This document shows positions 52,877-61,556 of a stretch of DNA of 64,000 bases, in pieces; the first letter of the stretch is position 1, and the number at the start of each line of letters is the position of its first letter. Where the stretch lies: assembly GCA_016718805.1 (NCBI GenBank), contig JADKCP010000003.1, positions 62,001-126,000 on the forward strand, read 5' to 3'. The notes under the pieces are model-generated. The model was not told the DNA's origin and did no database searches. It was given only the letters and a program-made list of their open reading frames with translations. Made by a program: the position numbers and the translations under genes. This DNA comes from Bacteroidota bacterium (lineage in GTDB: Bacteria; Bacteroidota; Bacteroidia; UBA4408).

Positions 52877-52949
52877 GATTCCGTAGCTCAGCTGGTAGAG
52901 CATAACACTTTTAATGTTAGGGTCCTGGGTTCGAATCCCAGCGGGATCA
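52877..52949 (+). tRNA. tRNA-Lys (anticodon TTT)
   Basis: A 73-base cloverleaf. Acceptor GATTCCG pairs with CGGGATC (one G-T pair). The anticodon arm is TAACA-CTTTTAA-TGTTA, and the T-arm is CTGGG-TTCGAAT-CCCAG. No CCA is encoded. Confidence 0.95.
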
Positions 52950-52956
52950 CAAGAGG

Positions 52957-52987
52957 GGCGGTAATTAACTTACCGCCTTTCTTTTTT
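52957..52987 (+). terminator. Terminator between tRNA-Lys and tRNA-Leu
   Basis: GGCGGTAA (52957-52964) pairs with TTACCGCC (52970-52977) around TTAAC, followed by TTTCTTTTTT. Confidence 0.85.
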
Positions 52988-52995
52988 AATGAAAG

Positions 52996-53075
52996 GCCCA
53001 GGTGGCGAAATTGGCAGACGCACCATCTTGAGGGGGTGGCGAGAAATCGTGTGAGTTCGAATCTCATCCTGGGCA
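52996..53075 (+). tRNA. tRNA-Leu (anticodon GAG)
   Basis: An 80-base tRNA. Acceptor GCCCAGG pairs with CCTGGGC. The anticodon stem is CCATC/GGTGG with T33 followed by GAG, there is a short variable arm, and the T-arm is GTGAG-TTCGAAT-CTCAT. Confidence 0.9.
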
Positions 53076-53091
53076 CTACATATTCGGCTTA

Positions 53092-53174
53092 TGCCAGGGT
53101 GGCGAAATTGATAAACGTTTTGTTTTCAGAAGCTATTTTAGAAATACTTGAGTGTACGAGTCTCAATTCGGACA
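53092..53174 (+). pseudogene. Degenerate tRNA-Leu-like sequence
   Basis: The D-arm region GGGTGGCGAAATTG is nearly identical to the preceding tRNA-Leu. A T-stem TTGAG/CTCAA is visible, but its loop has nine bases instead of seven. The acceptor ends and anticodon stem (around TTTTCAGAA, possible anticodon CAG) do not pair well. It could be a decayed copy or a real tRNA-Leu(CAG) spoiled by sequence errors. It ends 2 bases from the rlmD stop. Confidence 0.5.
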
Positions 53175-53176
53175 CT

Positions 53177-54583
53177 TTATCTCAATTCCAGCAAAACTAC
53201 ATTTTCAACATGGTGCGTATGAGGAAACATATCTACCGGTTGTACCTTGGTAACATTATATTTTACATCCAACAGCGCTAAGTCTCTTGCTTGTGTAGCA
53301 ACATTACAACTTACATACACAATTTTCTTTGCTTCAATTTGTAGTAATTTTTCAATAACATCGGCACTCATACCAGCGCGAGGTGGGTCAGTTATAACTA
53401 CATCCGGTTTACCATTTTCTTCAATAAATTTATCGGTAAACACTTTGCTCATATCTCCGGCAAAAAAGGAAGTATTTGTTAGTTGATTGATTGCTGAATT
53501 TACTTTTGCATCCTCAATTGCATCAGGTACATATTCAATTCCAATTACTTTTTTAACCTGCTTTGCAATAAAATTCGCAATTGTCCCGGTTCCTGTGTAT
53601 AAATCATACACTGTATCGTGTTCAGAAAGTGCTGCAAAATCACGAGCAATTTTATATAATTCATAAGCTTGTTGTGAATTGGTTTGATAAAAAGACTTAG
53701 GCCCGATGCGAAAAGTAAGCTCTTCCATTTTTTCATTAATAAAAGGCTTGCCATAAAAACAATGTATTGTTAAATCTTGCAAGGTGTCATTTCCCTTAGA
53801 ATTTATAGTGTAGAGCAAGGAACTTATTTCCGGAAATTTTTGCTGCAAATTTGCCAATAATCCGGTACGAAGTTCAACGTCCTCATAGAAAAAACTAAGA
53901 AGTACCATAAGTTCGCCGGTTGAACTACTCCGAATAATAAGTGTACGTAAAAATCCTTCTTGTGATTTTATATCAAAAAAGCTGAGTTTATTTTCCTCTG
54001 AGTATTCTCGAATAAAATTTCTAATAGCGTTGGAAGGATTGGCCTGCAAGTAGCATTTTTCGATATCGAGAATTTTATCGTAACGCTGTGGTATATGGAA
54101 ACCGAGTGCATTCATTGATTCTTGCACATCATTTTGATTCATATCAGTTAGCCATTTTTTATTTGAAAAAGTAAACTCCAATTTGTTTCGATAAAACTCT
54201 GTTTGTGTTGAAGGCAGAATTTTACTAATTGTGGGAAGTGCTATTTTCCCTATACGTGTTAAGTGGTCATTCACCTGTTTTTGCTTGTAAAAGAGCTGCC
54301 ATTCATACTGCATGTTTTGCCATTTACATCCACCGCAAATACCAAAGTGACTGCAGATGGCATCTGTTCTTTTTTCAGAAAACTGATGAAATTTGGTTGC
54401 ACGCGCTTCGGCATAATTTTTCTTTTTTAGAGTGAGTTGCAAATCGGCAACATCACCGGGAACAGCATTTTGAACAAATACAACCAGGTCATTGACCTTA
54501 GCTACTGATTTTCCTTCAGCACCGGCATCTGTTATTGCAACATTTTCGAAAAGGGGCAGTTGTTTTTTTACAAATTTACGCAT
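53177..54583 (-). CDS. rlmD: 23S rRNA (uracil(1939)-C(5))-methyltransferase RlmD
   Basis: 468 residues. An N-terminal TRAM domain is followed by the iron-sulfur cysteines (C77, C83, C86 in CSHFGICGGCKW, and one in IEKCYLQ). Then come the SAM-binding motif 'VYDLYTGTGTIANFIA', 'ITDPPRAGM' and the catalytic Cys426 in YVSCNVATQARD. The end 'PVDMFPHTHHVENVVLLELR' is the classic family C-terminus. RlmD methylates U1939 of 23S rRNA; RlmCD-type specificity cannot be excluded. Confidence 0.92.
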   Translation of the reverse strand: MRKFVKKQLPLFENVAITDAGAEGKSVAKVNDLVVFVQNAVPGDVADLQLTLKKKNYAEARATKFHQFSEKRTDAICSHFGICGGCKWQNMQYEWQLFYKQKQVNDHLTRIGKIALPTISKILPSTQTEFYRNKLEFTFSNKKWLTDMNQNDVQESMNALGFHIPQRYDKILDIEKCYLQANPSNAIRNFIREYSEENKLSFFDIKSQEGFLRTLIIRSSSTGELMVLLSFFYEDVELRTGLLANLQQKFPEISSLLYTINSKGNDTLQDLTIHCFYGKPFINEKMEELTFRIGPKSFYQTNSQQAYELYKIARDFAALSEHDTVYDLYTGTGTIANFIAKQVKKVIGIEYVPDAIEDAKVNSAINQLTNTSFFAGDMSKVFTDKFIEENGKPDVVITDPPRAGMSADVIEKLLQIEAKKIVYVSCNVATQARDLALLDVKYNVTKVQPVDMFPHTHHVENVVLLELR

Positions 54584-54701
54584 GGGTCAAAGGTAAAATT
54601 AATTGTGTGAAGCCTCTTCATAAAGTTTCAAATATACCTTGTAAAGGCTGCTGTATGTGCCATTGCGACAAAGTGAATTAGGCTTTGAATCGCAAAAGTT
54701 G

Positions 54702-54709
54702 TACATTTG
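54702..54709 (+). promoter_or_regulatory. -7 promoter element for rocD
   Basis: TACATTTG matches TAnnTTTG, 17 bases before the ATG at 54727. TTTG at 54684-54687 is a possible but close -33 box. Confidence 0.5.
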
Positions 54710-54726
54710 CAGCAAATTTTTTAAGT

Positions 54727-55959
54727 ATGCCTACATCCATAAATTTAAACACACTTTCAAATAGAGCCATCGAATTAGAACATCGTTATGGAGCACACAA
54801 TTATCATTCATTACCCGTAGTTATTGAACGTGGTGAAGGAGTGTATGTTTGGGATGTAGAAGGAAAAAAATACTTCGATTTTTTATCGGCATACTCTGCG
54901 GTGAATCAAGGACATTGTCATCCTAAAATTATTCAAGCGTTGATTCAGCAAGCAAAGAAGGTTACGCTTACCTCGCGTGCATTTTATAACGATAGTTTGG
55001 GTGAGTATGAAAAATATATTACAACCTATTTTGGATACGATAAGGTATTGCCAATGAATACGGGTGTTGAAGGAGGCGAAACCGCCATAAAGCTAGCACG
55101 TAAATGGGGATACAATGTGAAAGGAATTCCCGAGAACCAAGCAAAAATTATTTTCGTTGCCGGAAATTTTTGGGGGCGTACACTGGCTGCGATTTCATCT
55201 TCTGTTGATCCGTCAAGTACCAGTGGATTTGGCCCATTTATGCCTGGATTTGAAATTATTCCTTACAATGATTTAGCTGCATTGGAACGCGCAACACAAG
55301 ATAAAAATGTTGCCGGTTTCATGCTTGAGCCTATTCAAGGCGAGGCAGGTGTAGTGATTCCGGATGAAGGATACTTGCAAAAGGCCTTTGATATATGTAA
55401 AAAAAATCGTGTATTATTTATTGCCGATGAGGTTCAAACCGGACTTTGCAGAACCGGGAAAATGTTAGCATGTGATCATGAAGGTGTGAAGCCGGATATA
55501 CTCATTTTAGGTAAAGCCTTGTCGGGCGGAGTGTTGCCTGTTGCTGCGGTTCTTTGTAGAGATGAAATTATGCTTACAATTAAGCCTGGTGAACATGGAA
55601 GTACTTATGGAGGAAATCCACTTGCTTGTCGCGTGGCTATTGCAGCATTGGAAGTATTGAAGGAGGAAAAGTTGGCTGAAAATGCCGAACGATTAGGAAA
55701 AATTTTGCGTGATGAATTAAAAAAAATAAACTCTGACCGCATCACTGCAATACGTGGAAAAGGGCTGCTAAATGCAATTGTTATTGAACCGCGAAATGGA
55801 AAGGACGCCTGGGATGTTTGTATAGCTTTAAAGGAAAATGGACTTCTAGCCAAGCCGACTCATGGTGATATAATTCGTTTTGCTCCACCACTCGTAATTA
55901 CCGAAGAACAAATTCGTGAATGTGTTGCAATTATTAAAACAACATTAGAGGCCTTTTAA
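54727..55959 (+). CDS. rocD: Ornithine--oxo-acid transaminase
   Basis: 410 residues from the ATG at 54727 (MPTSINLNTLSNRAIELE); an upstream in-frame ATG at 54685 would place the promoter element inside the gene. A PLP-dependent class III aminotransferase with K263 in LILGKALSGG as the Schiff-base lysine. 'RYGAHNYHSLPVVIERGEGVYVWD' and 'EVQTGLCRTGKMLA' are typical of ornithine aminotransferases, which make glutamate semialdehyde from ornithine. It overlaps the convergent 81-residue gene by 4 bases. Confidence 0.95.
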   Translation: MPTSINLNTLSNRAIELEHRYGAHNYHSLPVVIERGEGVYVWDVEGKKYFDFLSAYSAVNQGHCHPKIIQALIQQAKKVTLTSRAFYNDSLGEYEKYITTYFGYDKVLPMNTGVEGGETAIKLARKWGYNVKGIPENQAKIIFVAGNFWGRTLAAISSSVDPSSTSGFGPFMPGFEIIPYNDLAALERATQDKNVAGFMLEPIQGEAGVVIPDEGYLQKAFDICKKNRVLFIADEVQTGLCRTGKMLACDHEGVKPDILILGKALSGGVLPVAAVLCRDEIMLTIKPGEHGSTYGGNPLACRVAIAALEVLKEEKLAENAERLGKILRDELKKINSDRITAIRGKGLLNAIVIEPRNGKDAWDVCIALKENGLLAKPTHGDIIRFAPPLVITEEQIRECVAIIKTTLEAF

Positions 55960-56201
55960 ACGTCTTTTAAAACATGCTGTAAATCTTGTTGCATTTGCTG
56001 AAAGCGTTGCATAATTTGATTGATAAATGATTCATTAATCAATTTTTTTACATCATCTACTCCGCTAATTATATACTCTAGCTCACTTATCTTGTAGCTC
56101 TGTTCGAGGTTTCCTTTTTCAAATTTTACAATGTATTTTTGGTTCATGTAAAACACCGTTATTTTGCAAGCAGGATGAGGTATTTCGGCTAGTATACGCA
56201 T
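55956..56201 (-). CDS. Conserved small hypothetical protein
   Basis: 81 residues. It begins MRILAEIPHPACKITVFYMNQKYIVKFEKG, beta-rich, followed by a helical C-terminus with a Gln-rich stretch (IMQRFQQMQQDLQHVL). No domain or catalytic motif is recognised. It is downstream of the MBL-fold gene on the same strand (35 bases), so co-transcription is possible, and it overlaps the rocD stop. Length and codon use look like a real gene. Confidence 0.6.
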   Translation of the reverse strand: MRILAEIPHPACKITVFYMNQKYIVKFEKGNLEQSYKISELEYIISGVDDVKKLINESFINQIMQRFQQMQQDLQHVLKDV

Positions 56202-56236
56202 TTTGTTAGGTCACTAATTTTGGAGACAAAGTTGAA

Positions 56237-57079
56237 TTACAAAATGCTCTTCAACGAAAAAGTTTCATTCAATCGAACACCTTTATCAGTATGTTTTACA
56301 GTGCAACATTCAGAATAATAGTCATGTTCTAAGAACAAAATATAATTGTTATCAGCTGCTTCATTTAAGAATTTTTCTTTTTCACTAAGTGTAAGCAATG
56401 GACGAGTATCATAGCCCATCACATATGCCAAAGGAATATGACCGGTGCTGGGCAGTAAATCAGCCATAAACACAATGGTTTTATTTTTATAGCGGATATG
56501 AGGAATCATCATAGCATCAGTATGTCCTCGCATATATGCAATTTTGAAAAATGGGAAAAGTGCAGTTTCCTCAGAGGTAAATTGCAATTGACCAGAAACT
56601 TGAATCGGTAAAATATTTTCTTTTAGAAAAGATGCTTTTTCACGAGGGTTAGGTTTTGTAGCCCATTCCCAATGTTCAGAATTGCTGTAATAGATGGCAT
56701 TTTTAAATGCAGGAACATATCCAGTTTTTGTGGTATTAAACTCAATACTTCCTCCACAATGATCAAAGTGCAGGTGGGTTAAAAACATGTGAGTTACATC
56801 GTCTTTTGTAAAGCCCACTGCATTGAGTGATTTTTCGAGTGAATCATTCCCATGTAAATCGAAATGACCAAAAAATTTATCATCCTGTTTATTGCCGATT
56901 CCGTTATCGATTAGGATTAAGTTTTTCCCGTCTTCAATCAGCAAACAGCGCATGGCCCATGGACAAAGGTTTTTTTCATCAGCCGGATTGGTTTTTTGCC
57001 AAATACTTTTTGGTACTACTCCAAACATTGCTCCTCCATCGAGTTTAAAATTGCCGGTATTTATCGTATACAAGTTCAT
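56237..57079 (-). CDS. Metallo-beta-lactamase-fold hydrolase
   Basis: 280 residues. The metal-binding motif THLHFDHCGG is present, with later ligands in 'MRGHTDAMMIP' and 'MADLLPSTGHIP'. The N-terminus 'TINTGNFKLDGGAMFGVVPKSIWQK' and the overall layout are close to lactonase-like (AHL-lactonase-type) members, but the substrate cannot be inferred. It is divergent from mpl with 92 bases between start codons. Confidence 0.88.
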   Translation of the reverse strand: MNLYTINTGNFKLDGGAMFGVVPKSIWQKTNPADEKNLCPWAMRCLLIEDGKNLILIDNGIGNKQDDKFFGHFDLHGNDSLEKSLNAVGFTKDDVTHMFLTHLHFDHCGGSIEFNTTKTGYVPAFKNAIYYSNSEHWEWATKPNPREKASFLKENILPIQVSGQLQFTSEETALFPFFKIAYMRGHTDAMMIPHIRYKNKTIVFMADLLPSTGHIPLAYVMGYDTRPLLTLSEKEKFLNEAADNNYILFLEHDYYSECCTVKHTDKGVRLNETFSLKSIL

Positions 57080-57145
57080 AGGTTAATTCACTTTTGCTTG
57101 TTGTTAAGTAATAGAATTTTACGCTTAGTCACAAATTTAATATTA

Positions 57146-57153
57146 TACTTTTG
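57146..57153 (+). promoter_or_regulatory. -7 promoter element for mpl
   Basis: TACTTTTG matches TAnnTTTG, 18 bases before the ATG. No clear -33 box is seen. Confidence 0.4.
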
Positions 57154-57171
57154 AATTCAATTTTTTAAATT

Positions 57172-58536
57172 ATGAATGTACATTTTATAGCTATAGGTGG
57201 AAGTGCTATGCACAATCTTGCTATTGCCTTACACAAAAAGGGATTTACGGTGAGTGGTTCAGACGATGAAATATTGGAACCTTCAAAAAGCCGCTTAGCA
57301 ATGCATGGAATTTTACCTGAAAACATTGGATGGTTTCCTGAAAAATTGACAAATTCATTGGATGCAGTAATTCTTGGTATGCATGCAAGGGCCGACAATC
57401 CGGAGTTGCTTCAAGCGCAAAAATTAGGCTTGAAAATATTTTCGTATCCCGAATATATTTATGAGCAAACAAAGGATAAAATACGCATTGTAATAGGAGG
57501 TAGTCATGGTAAAACAACTATTACATCAATGATTTTGCACGTTCTCAATTTTCATAAAATTGATTGCGATTATATGGTAGGTGCTCAGCTTGAAGGTTTT
57601 GATACTATGGTGAAGCTCACTCAATCAGCTAAAATAGCGGTTATTGAAGGCGATGAATACCTTTCTTCACCCATTGATAGAAGACCGAAATTTCATTTGT
57701 ATTTCCCCAACATTGCCATTATTAGCGGTATTGCATGGGATCACATTAATGTATTTCCAACATTTGAAATTTATGTTGAACAATTTCAGAAATTTATTCA
57801 ATTAATTTCTGAGAATGGCACCTTGATTTATTGTGAGAAGGATGATGAAGTGAAGAAATTGGGTGAAGCAGCAGGCGGTAACTTAAAGAAATTGCCGTAT
57901 GGAATACCGCGCCATATCATTGAAAATGGGAGCACTAGTTTATTAGGTAAGTCAGATCATGAAAAATATCCATTGCGCATTTTTGGTGAACATAATTTAA
58001 TGAATCTTGAAGCAGCTCGATTGGCTTGTGCTGAGATAGGAGTGAACGATAACCAATTTTTTGAAGCCATAGCATCATTTAAAGGCGCCAGTAAACGCCT
58101 TGAAATAGTGACTCAAAATGATTCAACAGTAGTGTATAAAGATTTTGCACATTCACCTTCCAAATTAAAGGCTACAACAGCTGCTGTTAAAAAGCAATTC
58201 CCAAATCGAAAGCTAATTGCCTGCATGGAGTTGCATACTTTTAGTAGTTTAAACGAAGAATTTTTGCAGCACTATTCAGGAGCAATGAAGGAAGCCGATC
58301 AGGCATTTGTATATTTTAATCCGCATACCATTGCACATAAAAAGCTTAAACCCATAAGTAAGGAACAAGTTCTAGCAGCCTTTGGTGGTGAGAATTTAAC
58401 CGTGTATACCGATGCCACAGCACTAGTTTCCGACTTAAAGAAAATAGATTGGAACAATAAAAATTTACTGATGATGAGTTCAGGAAATTTTGATGGCATT
58501 GATTTTAAACAACTCGGAGATCAACTGATAGCTTAG
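57172..58536 (+). CDS. mpl: UDP-N-acetylmuramate:L-alanyl-gamma-D-glutamyl-meso-diaminopimelate ligase (Mpl-like)
   Basis: 454 residues. A Mur-ligase with N-terminal 'VHFIAIGGSAMHNLAIALHKKGFTVSGSDD', ATP-binding GGSHGKTTITSM, 'VIEGDEYLSS' and 'ISGIAWDHINVFPTFE'. Mpl recycles murein tripeptide by linking it to UDP-MurNAc. It differs from MurC in 'GSAMHN' and 'EGDEYLSSP'. The next gene converges with only 1 base between stops. Confidence 0.9.
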   Translation: MNVHFIAIGGSAMHNLAIALHKKGFTVSGSDDEILEPSKSRLAMHGILPENIGWFPEKLTNSLDAVILGMHARADNPELLQAQKLGLKIFSYPEYIYEQTKDKIRIVIGGSHGKTTITSMILHVLNFHKIDCDYMVGAQLEGFDTMVKLTQSAKIAVIEGDEYLSSPIDRRPKFHLYFPNIAIISGIAWDHINVFPTFEIYVEQFQKFIQLISENGTLIYCEKDDEVKKLGEAAGGNLKKLPYGIPRHIIENGSTSLLGKSDHEKYPLRIFGEHNLMNLEAARLACAEIGVNDNQFFEAIASFKGASKRLEIVTQNDSTVVYKDFAHSPSKLKATTAAVKKQFPNRKLIACMELHTFSSLNEEFLQHYSGAMKEADQAFVYFNPHTIAHKKLKPISKEQVLAAFGGENLTVYTDATALVSDLKKIDWNNKNLLMMSSGNFDGIDFKQLGDQLIA

Positions 58537-58537
58537 C

Positions 58538-60082
58538 TTATCGAGCTTTCTTTTTACTAGTAGGCTTCGTTGTTTTTTTGTTTGCAGCAATTTTTTTATC
58601 CCCGGTTGCAGTTTTTACATTCGATTTAGAAGTAGTTTTCTTTTTTTCTGAAGCTTCTTTCGATACTACTTTTTTAGGACTGCTTTTCGAAATTGAGTTT
58701 TTTGCACTTACACGTTTAGCCAAACTTTTTACTTTGTTTAAAACATCTTCTTTTAAATTAGAAGAATAAGTAGCAGTAGCTGTTGCAACTTCGGTATTGG
58801 TAACTTGTTCATTTGGATCACCTGCAACAGTAAGCGCATTAATATTTAATGAATCAACTGCCGTATTTTTTTTTGCATTGGGCATTTTCTTTTGTTTCAA
58901 AAGTTCGCTCAACACATATTCCATATCCGTTAGCACATTCATAAAATAAATGTATGCATCATAAGGAGATTGATAGGGACTAAAATATTTATGTACATCA
59001 CCATCGGCCCAAAATTTTGTACACATATAATAAAAATGATCACTGGTAAGAAGTTTGGCCCAGGTATCCAGTATATCTTCTCGTTCGGTTGCCAATACTC
59101 GCTCCTTAAATGAATATATGCGTTCGATCGCTTCATTTTGCATTGAATTACCAAGCCATGCCGACAAGTCTCTTTCAGTATCGGCCCAAGAAGTTAAGTC
59201 GTGTGCATCATAATCGTCGCGAATAGGGTATTTTTCGGCAACCTCACTTACGGTTTTAAAATCAAAATCTTTGTGGCTTAATATTTCGGTTGGTAATTGG
59301 CTTAAAAAGTCAAAAATACCGGACGATTCCCATTGATGTTCTCCAAAAGTTTCGTAATCCATAAACAGATTAATAAGTTCACCATTGCCTGCAATTGAAT
59401 GAACCCATCCAGCAAATTTAGTTGCAGATAAAGGGTGTTCGGTCCAATTAGGGTCGCTAAAGCGAAATGCAATATCATCGCTTAGTCGATAATTTTTAAG
59501 CAATGTTTTTAAAGAATGACAATTGGGTGAACGATAAATAAAATTGGGACTTCTGTTTTCGAGAATTCGGTCAACACCTTCGCAAACAATAGCCTTATAG
59601 CCCATGTCTTCAATGGTTTTGGCTATTTCATTGTTGTAAATTAATTCAGTATTTCGAAAAACAGTTGGACTTTGTTTAAAATACTTTTTAATTAAATCGC
59701 GGTGTTTTTCAACTTGACGTTTAAATTCTTTTTTGTCATAAATAAAACTCAAGGAATGATAATATGTTTCGCTCAAGAATTCTACACAGCCGGTTTTACT
59801 AAGCGCAACAAATGATTCAAGCACATCGGGACGGTATTTTTCAAATTGTTCGAGAGCAGTACCACTAATGGAATAGCTGATGCGAAATTTTCCTTTGTGT
59901 TTTTTTATCAACTCCAACATCATTTTGTTGGTTGGGATATAACACTTATCGGCAACCTTATTCATCACTTCTCGGTTGAGCTTTTCATTTTCATAATAGT
60001 GATCGTGACCGATGTCGAAAAAATTATATTCTTTTAAACGGTAAGGCTGGTGTACCTGAAAATAAAAGCAAACTGATGGCAT
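58538..60082 (-). CDS. Glycoside hydrolase family 57 protein with Lys-rich tail
   Basis: 514 residues. The family's first motif is at the N-terminus (CFYFQVHQPYRLKEYNFFD), followed by 'FRISYSISGTALEQFEKY', 'VEFLSETYYHSLSFIY' and 'FMDYETFGEHQWESSGIF'. GH57 enzymes act on alpha-glucans as amylases or branching enzymes. From about residue 430 the chain becomes a low-complexity Lys/Ser/Thr-rich tail (EKKKTTSKSNVKTATGDKK and similar) that is not part of the enzyme. The glycogen-synthase-like gene lies 93 bases upstream on the same strand, so the two are probably co-transcribed. Confidence 0.9.
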   Translation of the reverse strand: MPSVCFYFQVHQPYRLKEYNFFDIGHDHYYENEKLNREVMNKVADKCYIPTNKMMLELIKKHKGKFRISYSISGTALEQFEKYRPDVLESFVALSKTGCVEFLSETYYHSLSFIYDKKEFKRQVEKHRDLIKKYFKQSPTVFRNTELIYNNEIAKTIEDMGYKAIVCEGVDRILENRSPNFIYRSPNCHSLKTLLKNYRLSDDIAFRFSDPNWTEHPLSATKFAGWVHSIAGNGELINLFMDYETFGEHQWESSGIFDFLSQLPTEILSHKDFDFKTVSEVAEKYPIRDDYDAHDLTSWADTERDLSAWLGNSMQNEAIERIYSFKERVLATEREDILDTWAKLLTSDHFYYMCTKFWADGDVHKYFSPYQSPYDAYIYFMNVLTDMEYVLSELLKQKKMPNAKKNTAVDSLNINALTVAGDPNEQVTNTEVATATATYSSNLKEDVLNKVKSLAKRVSAKNSISKSSPKKVVSKEASEKKKTTSKSNVKTATGDKKIAANKKTTKPTSKKKAR

Positions 60083-60175
60083 AGTATTTTGTATTTAGTT
60101 GCTGTAAATCTTATATTGTTGGAGTTTGATGCTATTATAGTTTAAGTTGAACAGTTATCAATAACGGTAAATTTT

Positions 60176-61450
60176 TTAACATACTAATTTATCATACACT
60201 TTTAGAACTTTCTTTGCTGTTGAAGTCCAACTAATTTTCTTTAAATCTATAAAAGCAGTATCTACCAATTCTTTTCTCAAAGTTGGATATTCGAGCAAGG
60301 AAATAATGTAATTCGCCATTTTATTTACATCCCAAAAATCCATTGTAAGCGTTCCGTGTATTACTTCAGCGGCACCCGATTGTTTGCTTAAAATTGTTGG
60401 AATTCCATACTGAACTGCTTCCACGGCACTTAGTCCAAAGGGTTCGGAAACACTGGGCATTACATACACATCGGCAACAGCCAACAGGTCATTAATTTTT
60501 TCTTTGGTTAAAAATCCTGTCGTATGAAACTTATGACCAATGCGAGCTTCAGCAGCTTTTTCCATAATGCCACGCATCAAATCCCCTGTGCCTGCTAATA
60601 CAAAGCGAACATCGGGATAATGTTGCAACACTTTTTTTGCTGCTTCAAAATAAAACTCAGGACCTTTTTGACGTGTTATTCTACCAAAGAAAATAACAAT
60701 TTTTTCGGAAGTTATTCGCTTTAATTGAGAATGGTTCACAGGTTCTATGCCATTGTGTACCGGAAAAATTTTCGACTTCGAAATTCCATATACGTTTTCA
60801 ATTATTGAGCCGGTGTAGTTGCTAACCGGAATAATTGCGTCAGCATACTCCATAGCTCTTTTTTCTAGTTGATAAACCCAACTTTTATTTTCAGGACCAC
60901 TTCTATCGTACTCAAGCGAATGCACATGCAACACTAAAGGTTTGCCGGTTGCAGCTTTGATTTCCATACCCGGTAAAAAAGTCATCCAATCGTGTGCATG
61001 AATGAGGTCGAATTGCTTAGTGGCAGAAAGTTTTACGCTTAATTTCGAAAACTCCAAAACTTTGCGAATAATATCGGCACCATACAATTCGTTAATTTCA
61101 AATTGTTTCAATTCGGAAGAGTATACTTCGTGTTGAATTTTATTAATTTCAGCCTCTCCTGTAAAGTTAATATAGGGTGAAAGGGCTAAATCAAAATAGT
61201 TAGCAGTTGTAAATTTCTTGAGCCCTTTTTTCGTAGCCTGCTTTTTAAGAGTTGAAATATCAACTGAATTTAAGCCAATTAATTCCATATACTTTACAGC
61301 ATAATCGGGGTTACTTTTGGGAATCACCATTTTAAGATTAACCATTGGTGCCATGGCTTTGCATAAACCCAAACAAGCCACGCCCAGTCCGCCATTTATT
61401 ACCGGGGGAAATTCCCAGCCAAACATTAGTACATTGGGTTTTGTTTTCAA
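60176..61450 (-). CDS. Glycogen-synthase-like glycosyltransferase
   Basis: 424 residues, GT-B fold. The N-terminal 'VLMFGWEFPPVINGGLGVACLGLCKAM' resembles the sugar-nucleotide loop of starch and glycogen synthases. The C-terminal half has 'VIFFGRITRQKGPEFYFEAAKKV', 'VRFVLAGTGDL' and the donor-binding 'MPSVSEPFGLSAVEAVQYGIPTI'. With GH57 downstream and GH31 divergent, a role in alpha-glucan synthesis is likely. Other hexosyltransferase roles are possible because the family is broad. Confidence 0.85.
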   Translation of the reverse strand: MKTKPNVLMFGWEFPPVINGGLGVACLGLCKAMAPMVNLKMVIPKSNPDYAVKYMELIGLNSVDISTLKKQATKKGLKKFTTANYFDLALSPYINFTGEAEINKIQHEVYSSELKQFEINELYGADIIRKVLEFSKLSVKLSATKQFDLIHAHDWMTFLPGMEIKAATGKPLVLHVHSLEYDRSGPENKSWVYQLEKRAMEYADAIIPVSNYTGSIIENVYGISKSKIFPVHNGIEPVNHSQLKRITSEKIVIFFGRITRQKGPEFYFEAAKKVLQHYPDVRFVLAGTGDLMRGIMEKAAEARIGHKFHTTGFLTKEKINDLLAVADVYVMPSVSEPFGLSAVEAVQYGIPTILSKQSGAAEVIHGTLTMDFWDVNKMANYIISLLEYPTLRKELVDTAFIDLKKISWTSTAKKVLKVYDKLVC

Positions 61451-61472
61451 AATGCAGTATTAAAAGCGTTAA

Positions 61473-61502
61473 TTTGATATCTGATTAATAACTATATTTT
61501 TG
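61473..61502 (+). promoter_or_regulatory. Promoter for the GH31 gene
   Basis: TTTG at 61473-61476 and TATTTTTG at 61495-61502, 18 bases apart, a good match to the Bacteroidota consensus. The leader to the ATG is about 55 bases. Confidence 0.65.
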
Positions 61503-61556
61503 CAGACTCGCAAGTTAAATTTCTCACAAATTTAAAACAATAATTTCTATTATTCC

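Noticed and set aside
52715..52903. N-terminal extension of shikimate kinase
   Set aside because: It would pass through the tRNA-Lys promoter and the start of tRNA-Lys and shows no conserved protein sequence; the family starts at MIVFLIGF.
52888..53076. Minus-strand ORF over the tRNA genes
   Set aside because: It lies over tRNA-Lys and tRNA-Leu and only reflects their sequence.
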